In this document: one piece after another, positions 1 through 12,000 of the stretch
How positions within the stretch are numbered: the stretch's first letter is position 1
Layout: each line of letters begins with the position of its first letter
Source of the DNA: Aquatica leii
Taxonomy: Eukaryota; Arthropoda; Insecta; Coleoptera; Lampyridae
Reading direction: 5' to 3'
Length of the DNA: 64,000 nucleotides
NCBI GenBank assembly: GCA_035610365.1
Contig: CM069432.1
Span: 188,775,027-188,839,026, forward strand
Translations under genes and position numbers: made by a program
Notes under the pieces: model-generated
What the model was told of the DNA's origin: nothing
Seen by the model: only the letters and a program-made list of their open reading frames with translations
Databases searched by the model: none

Positions 1-1217
1 ACTACGCAAATGTAAAAATTTGTTTATAGAATTGCAGAAACCATCTTAGAGACCAGTGGACTGCTGTTTCGTCCTATTTGGACTCCTCAGCACTGGAATA
101 CTCTAATGCAGTTTCCACAACTATATAAAACAAATTGCCATAATTTTATCCCATTCGGGTGTTAATTGATTAATAAATCTGAGGCTAAACGCCATCTCAT
201 AGGAACGGAGCTACGTACGAGTTAATCCACATGTAGGAAACTATGAAGTTGTTAGTTAAATTTATTAATATAAAATATATAAACAAATTTTTGCACTTGC
301 GTAGTACAGTTAGAAATATTACAACCGAGAATTTCAAAAAATGTATTTGAATTATACGCGGCATAGAGATAGAATATAGACGGATCAAGCCAACCAAAAC
401 TTCAAAACCAACTTAGCTTGTAATCAGATCGGGGTTCTAGCCCGGCCGGATCGGGCCAAAGCCCAACTTTAGCTTGCAGTCCGGGTTTTGATCAGCTGAA
501 ACATCGGACATACCATTTTCAAATATGGTGAGTCAACAAATGATTATAACTCGCCCAAAAAATGTGGGTTTTAAGGCCACATCAAACAATAAGATACAGG
601 TGTATACATACATAGCTGCTAAATATATGTATATCCAAATTGTAAAAAAATATCGCATAATTGACAACTGGTTTATACACTCTAGAACACCACGCTGTGG
701 TAGCGTATATTTCATGTTATCGTATAGCTGGTTTCAGTTGCTATAGAACAGTTTTACATCTGAAATTAAAAAGTGTTGTATCCGTTGAGTCATTTTTGAT
801 CAGTTATTAAAATAAAATAAAATCCAAATTGAATTTCATCGTACATACACATATTGAAAATATTATATTTCACTTCAGACAGAACAACTACTAGACTTCA
901 TTTATCAGCATAATTCTTTTATGTATTTCAACGCTGATTTTAATAATCAACACACCTAAAGCACATACTAAATTGTACATATGTAGTGTAATGTCGAGAA
1001 AAGTTCAAACAAACAGTATGACTATTTGATCTACAGTTCTGTCCCGGTTTCATCTAAACAGATTTTTATTCAGTACGATTTGAAAATGATTCCAAAGAGT
1101 TTTGTTTCTTACAATGGAGTCTTAAGACTAGGTGCGACTAGGTGCTTTCTTCTCCATCGCAAAAAGCGTTCTCTATGTAAACCACAATAAATTCAAAAAT
1201 TGTTTAATTAACAGCTA
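1..1217. other. AT-rich DNA, no gene recognised
   Basis: No coding region is supported here. Short open frames are AT-rich and match nothing I recognise. The only visible structure is a small GC-richer patch around 405-500 in which a phrase of about 45 bp (beginning AACTTAGCTTG and AACTTTAGCTTG) occurs twice in tandem with changes. It may be the end of an old repeat. Confidence 0.6.
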
Positions 1218-1557
1218 GAGGCATTTCATTACATCGTGAACTGTGACCTTGAGTCGAAAATCGAAATTAATATACTAAAAGTCAAAAATTTGACAAATCT
1301 ATCTGAATTCCAAAAACGTTAGTCTATTTAAAAGGCACTCACGTCAATAAAAATTAAAAATATTCAGATATTTACTTATTAAATAAAAATTAATTTATTT
1401 CAATTAATACCTAAAGACTTATTAACAACAAATATAACGATAAAAACAAAGATAGGTTAGAAAAATGTACCGACGAATGTTTGTAAGACAGATTATAACA
1501 ATATTTTGACATATACAGACTACAGCGCCACAGTTCACGAGATCTTGAAAGACGTCT
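1218..1557. mobile_element. Candidate MITE, copy 1 of a dispersed family
   Basis: A segment of about 340 bp recurs in inverted orientation at 16,316-16,655 with high similarity along its whole length. Near its two ends it carries the 11-bp motif CGTGAACTGTG pointing inward (1232 region, and reverse-complemented near 1531-1541), so it has terminal-inverted-repeat character. No transposase is encoded; the open frames across it are interrupted differently in the two copies. The shared sequence extends a little outside the 11-bp motif, so the exact ends and the superfamily are uncertain. A SINE-like or other short repeat cannot be excluded. Confidence 0.55.
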
Positions 1558-4500
1558 AACGTGTAAACTTCCATCACTCTAGCTTTATAAATATTCTTAC
1601 ATTTAAATGTACCGCATACAAATTCTAGATCTATACGCACTGTATATGCGTTTTTCCACAGAACATTTGTATTCCACCTCTGTGTGCCTTAATCTCTATC
1701 TGATTTAAAGTAAATTCTTCTACAGAAGAAACAAACTAAATAATTTTGAACATTAGTTTGACGACTAATATGATAACAAATACATTCCAATTTTATAATT
1801 TTCACATACTTCGCATTTTTAATCCAACAGGTTAGCCATCCATCTGTGATTTTAAATATTGATAAGTTTAGTCATTGCTTCAATCTAAGTATATATTTGA
1901 TTTGTAACGAACAGTTACTAAACAAACTAGAATCAACTAAACTTCCAAAATTCAAGAATGATTAAACATCAGCCTTTTTAAGGTTTAATTAATCCATTAT
2001 TTTTTTATAAATAAATTGAAATATAATTTTATACACTTGAACATAAAGTGAGCCCTAGCACATTTATTATTAAATTAAACATTTATAAAAGAAGTAAGAC
2101 TGATATGTTCATATGCAAAACCTTTAACCGAAAAGCGTCTACTAGCGTCGTGTTATTTCCATCTTTCATACGTTAAAGACATTTTTTATTCGAACTTAAT
2201 AGAATTTGTATCCAGATTCAGAATCAATCAATGCAAGCATTGTAATATTCCTTCTCGTCTCAGAACACTTTTATAAAACGTTTCCCTCTGTTAAATCTAA
2301 TTGACAGTAAGGGAAGTCTTCTTAACAAACCTATAACAAACGCATCAATATATACAAATATTTTTAAAATATAAGTAATCGAAACACAACAAAACCGCAT
2401 ATATTTAAAATGCTTTAATACACTTTTATGATCAAGATCTAGATAAAACCTTTAAGAAGAAAATAAACGTTAAAGTTAATCAACATCCACACAGAACTCG
2501 CTCTGAATACAATAAATAAATAAAGACTTTATTGAATTGTGTAGCAAAGAATCTTGTTGAGATACAATAAATTTGCCCGAGGATCTAAAATAATTTGAGA
2601 ATTCATTTTGAATACTTTGGTTTTATGTTATTTAAATTATATTTTATATAAATACACCTAAAAATTGTTTTAGATAATTAATGTTGCAAACTGAAAACTT
2701 TATTTGAACTATTCACACGTCTATCAACGTAACTAATGTTTGCTAAAACTAAAACGCAACACGGTAAACTATGCATAGTGAATAACAATTAAAAAAAAAT
2801 AGCACCGTAACTGTACACAGTTAGCGGATAAGATAATCACTTTTGTTTATTTCTACGACACCCGCATAAAATCACCAAATTTGCACTTATTTATTTACAC
2901 CGGTGCGTTATTGTTTAAGACTAATTTCAATTTTCTGAGTTTACCCTTTACACTTTCGCGTAATTTTTGACTAGAATATTCCGTTGGCTTTTTAAATCAC
3001 CACGCATATTCTGAATAAATAAACTCCAAACCAATAAAAATAAACTTGGAAATCAATATTAACGAACGACAAATGATCTACGGTAATCTTAGAAGTTGTA
3101 CAAAAACCTAATTGCTCTGAGCAAGTCTTTGCGTTGGTATTTTGATTTCACTTGAATAACGGCCTTGCTGTGTAATGGTTTAATTTTCTTGATTTTGTTA
3201 TCAACACAAAGTTAATCGTATTGTAGGTATATTGCTATAGCAACATAATAGTTTTTTACCTTTGATATTACAATATACTACATAAAACAATTGCTAATAA
3301 ACGCACAATTAACTTATTGTTTTGCAGACAAAAAAAACTGGTGTGGTCACCACACGACACTCTTATAAAGAATTTCTACATAATTTTTATTTTCAAATTG
3401 AAGAAAAACATCTAAGTTAAAAGAATATAGAGAAATCAGAAAACTTTAGGTTTATAATTTTATTTTCTGAAAAGAAATAATAGTAAAGTACTAAGTATTA
3501 TAAATTAGACAATTTTTATTTAAATTTTTTTTATCCTACCCATTTTGAAGTGATATGTACACGTTTGTATTGACTTCCCAGCATGTTATAATTTTTTTGA
3601 AATATTTCTCCTCGATTTCATTAAGATATAACCGAAATTTGGTAAATTTAGGTTAACTTGTCATATTAACTAAACCCTATATTTATACGCCTCGATTTTG
3701 CTTTCCCTTTTAGTAAATCTGTAAAATTGTTATTTTTAACGTATCTTGCTTTTCCTTCAAGATAGATAGATTATATTAGGAATTCATTTTAAATTATAAA
3801 TCAAATATCTAATAAACTGTTAATGTTAAAATTTATTTTATTTAAATAAATTGTTAGGAAGAATTATCTCGATGAAAAACTGTAAAAATAATTCAAGTAA
3901 TTTACATACGTACAAAATTATATAAGAAAAACTGTTAAAAATGGTAGATACACCCACTTTTTTTATCAGACTCATCTTTTGATAGAACCGAGAGAATATG
4001 AAAAACCAGCTTCATACCAAATTTCAAATTACTAGGACTAAGACACACACAGACACCCAAAAATGTTTTGTCAAAATACATTTTTCTGATTCAGGAGACC
4101 TTCAAACTTAAAATTCAGCAAAAATTTTTTTTGCAAAAATGTTGCGATCGCTATACTTTCCTTATAGGAAAGCAAAAAAGTCACGTTATACATTCGACAT
4201 TAAATGATCATTGTTATTGGATCTCAAACCAAATACAATAAATTATTATAGTAATTATTTAAATAACAATAGAACTAATTATTAACAAAATAATTTAATA
4301 AATTCCTATCGTTACCTTGCTTATATATAGCAGTATACTCAACTGAAACGAATGCATTAATTTTAGATTGTATTATAATAAATGTCAAGTAACTTTGTTT
4401 AGTAAATAATCAAAATCACTACAACTGCAATAAACATAGATGTCGGTTGATTTGCATATTCCAGTTTGAAACAATATCAAAATCTAAGCATAAGTTTGCA

Positions 4501-6240
4501 TCACACAACTACAATATACAAAAGCAAAGTCTTCGTCAAAACCTTTCATTATTGTAAAATCGTTTTTAAAATTATGCTTTTTTGAAAACACAAAATACAT
4601 GTATGAAAATTAAGAATTCAATATTGTCTCTATAGTTTAGCAACAATAACAATCAGTAAATTATTACAAAATAGTATAACACGTCATTTATATCTTACAG
4701 CTCGTTTAAATTTATCAATTTCGTAAAATAAACGTAAACCAAAAAGACTACGTTAAAAACATTTTTTAACAACGAATTGCATGATCAAACATAATTTTAA
4801 GAGTTTTTGCACCAGTCATTCACTTCAATGTAAAAAATTGTTGACATTTATAATGCAAACATGCAAGAAATTAGAAAATCGGAAATTAAATCTAAAATAC
4901 CTATTACAAACTACACGCAGTTAACCTACATCCGTTCTTCTCTTTTATAATCGCCTTAATCTATGTCGTGTTTGAAACTTAATTTCCTATTTCTTTACTC
5001 CTTTCAATTACAAAATTTAAATATAAACACGATGCATTCGCTTAATTAAATTCGTGTATAAATACAGCAATTGCTATAAAAAGTACTTAGTACAAATACG
5101 ATTAATTCTGCTGACTACACCTTGCATTAATAGGTAAATGAAAAGCGTGTATAGACTAACAAGATTGACGTGTTAGATTTTTAAAAATCAACGTCTGAAA
5201 TTTAATCTATATAACACTGAATAGTTTAAATTTCAATTATTGATTTAACTATCGCCATATTAGGTAGGTTTCTATTCTATGAACAATCCTCTCCATCCAA
5301 GTCTTGAAAATACAATGCCATTTTTTGCAATGCATAAAATAATCTGTTCATAAGGCTATTTTCTTGTTCGTATTGATCTGAAGTAAGAGCTTTGATTCAA
5401 ACGTAAATGATGGATAACTGTACAACAATAAATCTATTTATTCGTATATCACAATAATCCTAAGCATTTGCTGAAACATATTTCAACTAATTTTTAGTTC
5501 GATTCTACTACTGATATTACTGTCCCATTCCGTTAAATAACATTGAATGTTTGCTCTCGTCTAACAAATACATATATCTTATAATTCACAAACTAAATAG
5601 CACCTGTAACCACCTCACCGTATCGCAACCTATTTCATTTATGTACGTAGGTACATTATTTTCTTATTACGAACACAAGAGATGCGTGTTTTAATATCTT
5701 CAATGAGTTCTTTAATTGTTTTCGTGCTTGGCGTTTGCATTTGTTTTAAATTATCTAAATTGGATGTAAAAATATGCAGATAAAAATGTAACTATTTTAA
5801 ATAAAATGTACGTTTTTGATGCATTTTTGCGTACTTCCACAAATTGAATTAATTAAAAACACTAATAACTTATTAAATACCTTTTCTCATTATCTGCTTT
5901 TTTCATCGGCGATTAAAGACAAAATTAAAACAAGGTTTACTTACTTAGGTTTAATATTTCTGTTGAAAAATATATTCGTTTTTAGAAAAACGTGGTTTTC
6001 TATTATTAATTGTTTATTTATTGTACATTGAATTTTTATTACTTGTTAACAAGATATCACAAATATAAAGTCGACATTTGCACACTAATCTCGATGCATA
6101 TAATGTGATGTTTTAATGCAAGTAATTTTTTTTTGTTCTCATAGTAAATACAGCTTAACAAATTATACCAATTAACTTTAAAAATGTGTAACGGTAATAA
6201 CTTTATCTAATTGTTGTTGCTAGGAAGTACCAAACACGTA
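1558..6240. other. AT-rich DNA, no gene recognised
   Basis: About 4.7 kb of strongly AT-rich sequence without a convincing coding region, splice pattern or RNA gene. It contains one candidate repeat, listed separately at 3690-4187. Short frames such as the one at 5816-6031 have the low-complexity composition expected by chance. Confidence 0.55.
3690..4187. repeat. Candidate non-autonomous element with TTTTGCTTTCC ends
   Basis: The phrase GATTTTGCTTTCCC near 3698 reappears in inverted form as GGAAAGCAAAAAAG near 4167-4180, and TATACTTTCCTTATAGGAAAG just inside the right end is itself a short hairpin. The part from 3950 to 4180 has the higher complexity of an ancient dispersed repeat. I have no second copy in the window to fix its ends and do not assign a superfamily. 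Confidence 0.3.
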
Positions 6241-7145
6241 AGGGCATTTTACCTGTCAAAGACAATGTCTGAAACTTTAGTTTGGTCAAAGTTTAGCATG
6301 TGTCCTGTTCCACACATGTGCTGCCACTGTTGATTTTGTAACTCTGCGGTTTTTGCAGTCAGCCATATGTTATTTTACTATAACTTCAATAGAGCGTCCT
6401 ATATAACTTGATCCACAGGAACTAAGAATTTTTTCAACTCCGGCATGTTTTATTTTAAGGCCTCTTGTCTGTCTTTAGCAGATGTAAACCAATTGTTCAG
6501 GGTATGCTTAGTCGAAAAGACAGTTTTGATATTATGTTTCTTTAGCACTCTGCTTATTTTGTCTGTCAAACTCGTACAGTACGGTAAATAAGTGGTGCTA
6601 ATAGAAGGTGATAAGTCTTCTGGTGTTTCCTTTTCCTTTTGTAGACTTTCATTATCTGACACACGTATAGCTCTTTTAGCTAAAGTATGTAGAACAGTAG
6701 TCTTCTGTACTGGATAGTGGTGAGATTTTGTGTTTAAGTATCTATTAGTGTGCGTTTTACAAACGAAATGCCCAAAATTTCCGTTATTTTTCTTTATCAC
6801 CAGTACCTCAAGGAATGCTAGACTGCTGTTATGTTCTAACTCCATAGTAAATTTAACGCTATTACGTGCAGAGTTTGGATATTAAAAGAACTGATTTAGT
6901 TTATTTTTGCCATAAGGCCATACAACAAACGTATCCTCAACATATTTGAACCAAGTTTTTGGTTTTAACTCAACATTTTTCATAATTTCAGTTTCAAAAT
7001 ACTCCATATAAATATTGGCTATAACTGGAGAGAGCGGTAACCCCATAGCCGCTCTTTCTACTTGTTTAAACTAATTGTCGTTATAACTGAAATTAGTGTT
7101 TTTAAGACAGAGTTCGATGAGCAAAACTTTTTCAGTAATTCTCTT
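6241..7145 (-). pseudogene. Penelope-like element, fragment A (RT palm to GIY-YIG end)
   Basis: Read on the minus strand from about 7145, the frames give in order a reverse-transcriptase palm with a GLPLSPVIANIYME motif (about 7040-7000), then a YVEDTF motif in place of the usual YVDD-type catalytic box (about 6945), then an open 131-codon frame (6845-6450) with the region following the RT palm that is characteristic of Penelope-like elements (for example THTNRYLN and TLAKRAIRVSD), then a broken YIGRS segment of a GIY-YIG endonuclease (about 6410-6250). Stops and frame changes interrupt it, including a stop near 7075. Compared with fragment B it lacks about 70 bp in the RT-to-endonuclease linker. 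The 5' half of the RT is missing. Penelope-like elements are eukaryotic retroelements that use an RT plus a GIY-YIG nuclease, so the order of domains supports the call. Confidence 0.75.
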
Positions 7146-7167
7146 CTTGAGCAAAAACAAAAACAAA

Positions 7168-7790
7168 AAATTGGAAGAATTCCGTTTATAGAAAGAAACG
7201 CACGCTAATAGATACTGAAACGCCAAATTTCACCACCATTTATTACAGAAGACTACTGTTCTACATACTTTAGCTAAAAGAGCTATACGTGTGTCAGATA
7301 ATGAAAATCTACTGAAGGAAAAGGAAAAGAAAACACTGCTGGAGCCTCTACAACATAATGGATACGGGTTCAAAAAGCATGGAAAAGAACAATAAATCCA
7401 AAAGACCTATCACCTTCTACTAGTACCGCTTATTTACCATACTCTATAAGTTTGACAGACAAAACAAGTAGAGTGCTACGGAAACATAATATGAAAATTG
7501 TCTTTACTACTAAGGATACCTGAACAACTGGTTTACACCTGCTAAAGACAAACAACGAGTTAAAACATGCCTGAGTTTACAAAATTCCTTGTTTCTGTGA
7601 AACATGTTATATAGAACAAACGGGACGCTCTACTGAAGATAGATTAAAAGAACGTATGGCTGACTGCAAACACCGCAGAGGTACAAAACCCGCAGTAGCA
7701 GAACACATGTGGAACCAAAGACACACGATCAACTTGGACCAAACTAAAGTTGTCCGACAGAAGACGGTTTAAAACTCAGCAAATCTTAGC
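7168..7790 (+). pseudogene. Penelope-like element, fragment B, inverted to A
   Basis: This is a second copy of the 3' half of the same Penelope-like family, on the opposite strand and head-to-head with fragment A. A 38-bp stretch at 7270-7308 is identical to fragment A read in reverse complement. It retains the linker absent from A and then a GIY-YIG endonuclease tail with GRSTEDRLKERMADCKHRR and VAEHMWNQRH (about 7620-7735), in the arrangement expected for this family. The frame is broken several times (for example near 7350 and 7520). The two fragments share less than full length, so this could be two independent insertions or an inverted tandem insertion. Confidence 0.75.
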
Positions 7791-8703
7791 TACCAGTATT
7801 ACACCCTCTAAGGTCAACTGTCTTGAAAAGAACCCAAACTCTTACTACGAGTAATAACAAAGTGACTCAAGTGTTAACGGAAAGTTAAGGTCCGTTAATT
7901 ACCTAATCGGTAACGATATAAATACTGTCACCTAAACTTTTTCCTTTAGTGAGATTTACCACTCCAATGATGTTAGCTGCAATGCCTTGCAAAACATCAG
8001 TTTGTTTGCGCAATACCAATTTCTATTTCTTGTTTTGGCTCTCAAAGAGAGACTAGGACCAACCCTAAAAAGTCTGGGTGTTTAACTACGATGCGGTCTA
8101 AGTCGAAAGTAGCTTATAATCGTAACCCAAGTAATCGCGAAAGCTTAAGATTTTAAATTCAGTTTTACTTTTAATTGCAATTGAATAGGGTATTATTAAC
8201 TGTGGTCTGTTGTTAAACTAGCAGTATAAGTATTTCCTTTCGTACATAAATATAATCCTATGATTTAATATTCTTCTTCAGATTAAATAAAAAAATTCCA
8301 GTAATCTACATTTTTGACAATAACTGGTATATCATATATTGTACGGTTGGTTTCTAGCATAATAATCTGGCAGAGATAGAAAAATTGAATTTTTTGTGAT
8401 AACTTGTTCTAGTGCAATCATTGATAATAGACTTTGCCAGTTATTGGATTTGTTTATTTTAGGCAATAGCTCCAAAGAAAAATTATTCAATCTATAGTTA
8501 ATGGTGTACCAGTAACTGCAGTTGGCATTTCAAAAACGACTTTAATGTATAAATCGACTAAAAAATCACCGAGATTATGTATTATTGGACCTGCAACTTT
8601 TTTAACATAAGAAAAAAAAAAGAAAAACACTACACAACACGTAATCACAGTATTTAACAAATATTTAGACAAAGAGTCAACCCCTGAAGCATAAAAGAAT
8701 GAC
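7791..8703. other. AT-rich DNA, no gene recognised
   Basis: No supported coding region. The left part may still be untranslated tail of Penelope fragment B, but no boundary is visible. Confidence 0.5.
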
Positions 8704-8711
8704 AGTGTGAT

Positions 8712-8999
8712 CAGGTGCGGCTTCAGAGGGAGGGCCGTGGGGGCTATGGCCCCCCCCCCTCCCGACGATGAAAATACTACAGAAGTTTTTCTCAGTTTGT
8801 ATTTAATACTTACGCTTTTTTTAATAGTTATATAATTTATGATGCTTATTAATCGCTTGCAAGTAAAAGGTTTTTGCATAACGATTATATTAACGCCGTA
8901 TTCAATACATTATTAATAAAAAATGTGATGAGCACCCCCCTCCCCGCTTTATAGTAGTGATGGAGCCCCCACCGAAATAAACTGCTGGAGCCGCGCCTG
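8712..8999. mobile_element. hAT-type MITE, 288 bp, with 8-bp target duplication
   Basis: The element begins CAGGTGCGGCTTCAG and ends CTGGAGCCGCGCCTG, an imperfect 15-bp terminal inverted repeat of the CAGG(N)GCGG type common in hAT transposons. It is flanked by a perfect 8-bp direct repeat AGTGTGAT (8704-8711 and 9000-9007), the hAT target-site length. Internally there are C-rich runs (8751-8763, 8935-8945) and no transposase, so it is non-autonomous. The open frame crossing it on the minus strand (8487-8879) runs through the element and its flank and is not a gene. Confidence 0.88.
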
Positions 9000-9007
9000 A
9001 GTGTGAT

Positions 9008-12000
9008 CCTAATATACTATAATAAATGCAATAAAAAAGACTTAAAAAATTACCGATACATTCCACTGTTACCGCAAATTACTAACAAAAATAATAACCA
9101 ATCATATATAGCACCATAGACCAAATCTATACAGTAGAACAAATCATGGAAAAGGCACTTGAACATAATCAACTTCTATATCTCGCCTTTATTATTTTCA
9201 AAGAAAATTTGATACAGTGAAAATTTTAAGTCTATTTTACACCAGACACACACTTCTACTTAAATAATAATCAATTTTGAAAACTAAATTTTACATAGGT
9301 TTCAATTTATCACTTTGTGGCTCTATAGAGTTTTTTTGCTATTACGTAACTACACTAACAATTATTGATGTTTGCGATAAGGGCAGCATAACTAAAACAG
9401 CTTATTCACTAAGTTTTTCATTTGATTTAATACTATGTAAAACAACAATTTAATATAACAGAACAAATTTACCAACGCTGACAACATCGTATACTGAACT
9501 ACATATTTTAGGTGACTTACAACAACATAACTTTCTCAAAGAGTATAAAAAATTACAGTGTTGTCTTAAATTAGATCAAATTCCTAGCAAAAGAAAAAAT
9601 TATTTATTATTATATTATATATTAAAACTCAAAGATGCTAAATAAGTAAATGTTTTAAAAAATAACTATAGCATTATAATTTAATTAATAAACCAAATTT
9701 GTTGTTATGGGTTGTTTTTAATAATGCTTGACACTGTTCTAATAGAATACCAGCAGCTTTTGGTTTTCTAAGGGAATACCACCAGCACTAGAAGCAATAC
9801 CGCTATCGCTTATCTAAACTTAGTTTTCCATGTACATTGGCAAAAAATAAGCTTGTTTGGATATAAAAGTATTCAATTAATATAAATACTATGACTTTGA
9901 AAGAATGGTTATAACATACCAACAATAATATAGAACAGAAGAAAAAATAGTTGACAGATGTTTGAAATCACGACCCTCCATTTCTAAACACTTAATATTC
10001 TTTTTGGGAGCCACTGCTAATTCTGGGCAACATTTGCGAAGTTACAGTTTAAAAAGTGTCTCTTATGCGTCTTTTCATCTAGTGTGGTGTTGTCGGTGGC
10101 GTATTGTAAGCAATTCTTGTAATGTATCGAAAAACGAAAACAAAAGTCAATAATTATTTTATTTTTAAACCACTAGCATTTATTGCGGACAAACATATTT
10201 TACTATGCATGCAAGTATATGACCTATCTTAGAAATTACCGATCAACCACAGAAATATCTTTTTCTGTTATTGTTATGTTCCCTTTCGTTATTAGTAGTA
10301 ACAATATCTTAATATTTGAAATTGATAGAACTAAACAAGCACTACTATTTTCCCTATTATCCCAGAGATACTACTGAAGTTTTAATATTATAGTCAATTG
10401 ATAAGAAATAAACAATTCCTCATATCCGCACCTAAAGCCTATTGAATACACTTACTTAAAAATTTAACCAAACAATAATAATAATACCTTATTGTAATTA
10501 ATTCATGTTTATTATTAAAATAAAAAACAAGTTTAGTAAGGTTTAATAAACAATCAAATTTTCAATGTGTTATATAAAATTATAAATGTTATATATCTAT
10601 ATAACATAATGCTTTGAGTTTTTTTTTATACCAGAGAATATAACACGTTGAAAAAATATATGATTAACAAACCAATAAAATCAACATTTGATTCGTAGTC
10701 ACTTGAAAAGTAAGATTCTATTGACATAATTACAATTATTTTTACAAAAAAAGAGATCTTACTGTAACTTTTGATATTCGTATAAGTTTTCACGAACTTC
10801 TTATTGTTTTGTTAATTATACATAATACTAATTTTTTTATTCAAAAAAGTCTACTAAAAATTAAGTTAAACAGGTAAATCCATATCTATTGTTGTTTTGC
10901 TACAATTAATTACACTTAAAAGTTAAAACAACAAATTTTCTCAGTAAACCTTTAAGTTCAGTTTAGTAACATTTGATAAACTCAATTTTTTCCGGTGTGT
11001 TTCAAAAAGATTTCTCTAATCAAGTTAGTTTCTAAAAGTAAGATGATATCACATCTTAAAAGTTAGCTTATAATAAAAGTCAAGAATATTAAGAACTTTC
11101 CGATATAAAGACGTGTATTATACTTATACCGGTTAAAGAAGACAAAAAATTTATTCTTAACCGCAATATTAAGCAAGTTGAGAACTTCAATATGCTTAAT
11201 ATGCAGTGACAACCCCGTTAATTCCATTTGTGAACTCTTTATAAAGAAAACTTTAAGTAGTTGCAAACTAAATTCAATAAAAGCACTTCTCCATCTATGT
11301 AAATTAATACACAAGTTCTGTAGTTGTTTCAGGAAAGGTCTTCCCAAAGATGTCTCGTAATTTGATAACTAACCACTTAACGCCACAAGTCAACAGTTGA
11401 TAAATTATAGTAATAACATAAATTCTTCTACCTTTTTGTAGTCTTCCAATAAACATAATTGTTATTATAACAATAATGCAAATGTGCATGTAATCAGAAA
11501 CAAAGCCTCGCTATGAATTGCAGTAAGTGGAACGCTGCAACAAGATGCCATAAATGGGTTTTTGCAACGATAGTATTCAGTTCACACAATTCCAATTAGG
11601 TACTTTGTATTCAGCAATTTTAGAACAATTACCGAAAGTACGAGCACTTACAAGTGATTAATTCCAGAGCATGCAAACTTGTAAATATTCTACATGTGTT
11701 AGCCACGACGACGCGACGGCCATTTGCCGTTCCACAGCTACCTTGGGATTTTATTTTATGACCGAGGATCGTAAAAACGCGGAAGATAAGATACCTCGAG
11801 TCCGAAAGACATGTGTAGCATTAAATCAGTGACCTACTCATTATCCAAAAGTCGTTACTTGACACAATTTAAAGCGCTTTTGCGGATAAAATTTATTAAA
11901 ACGACCTGTGACTGGGAGAAGAGTAATTTGCCGAGTGTTTAACGTTATAAATTGCAATAGGAAATAAGTCGTTCACGTTGTAAGTAGTTCCTTGCTCACT

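Noticed and set aside
8487-8879. 130-codon minus-strand frame
   Set aside because: It runs across the boundary of the hAT MITE, its Gly and Pro come from the C-run, and it has no recognisable similarity.
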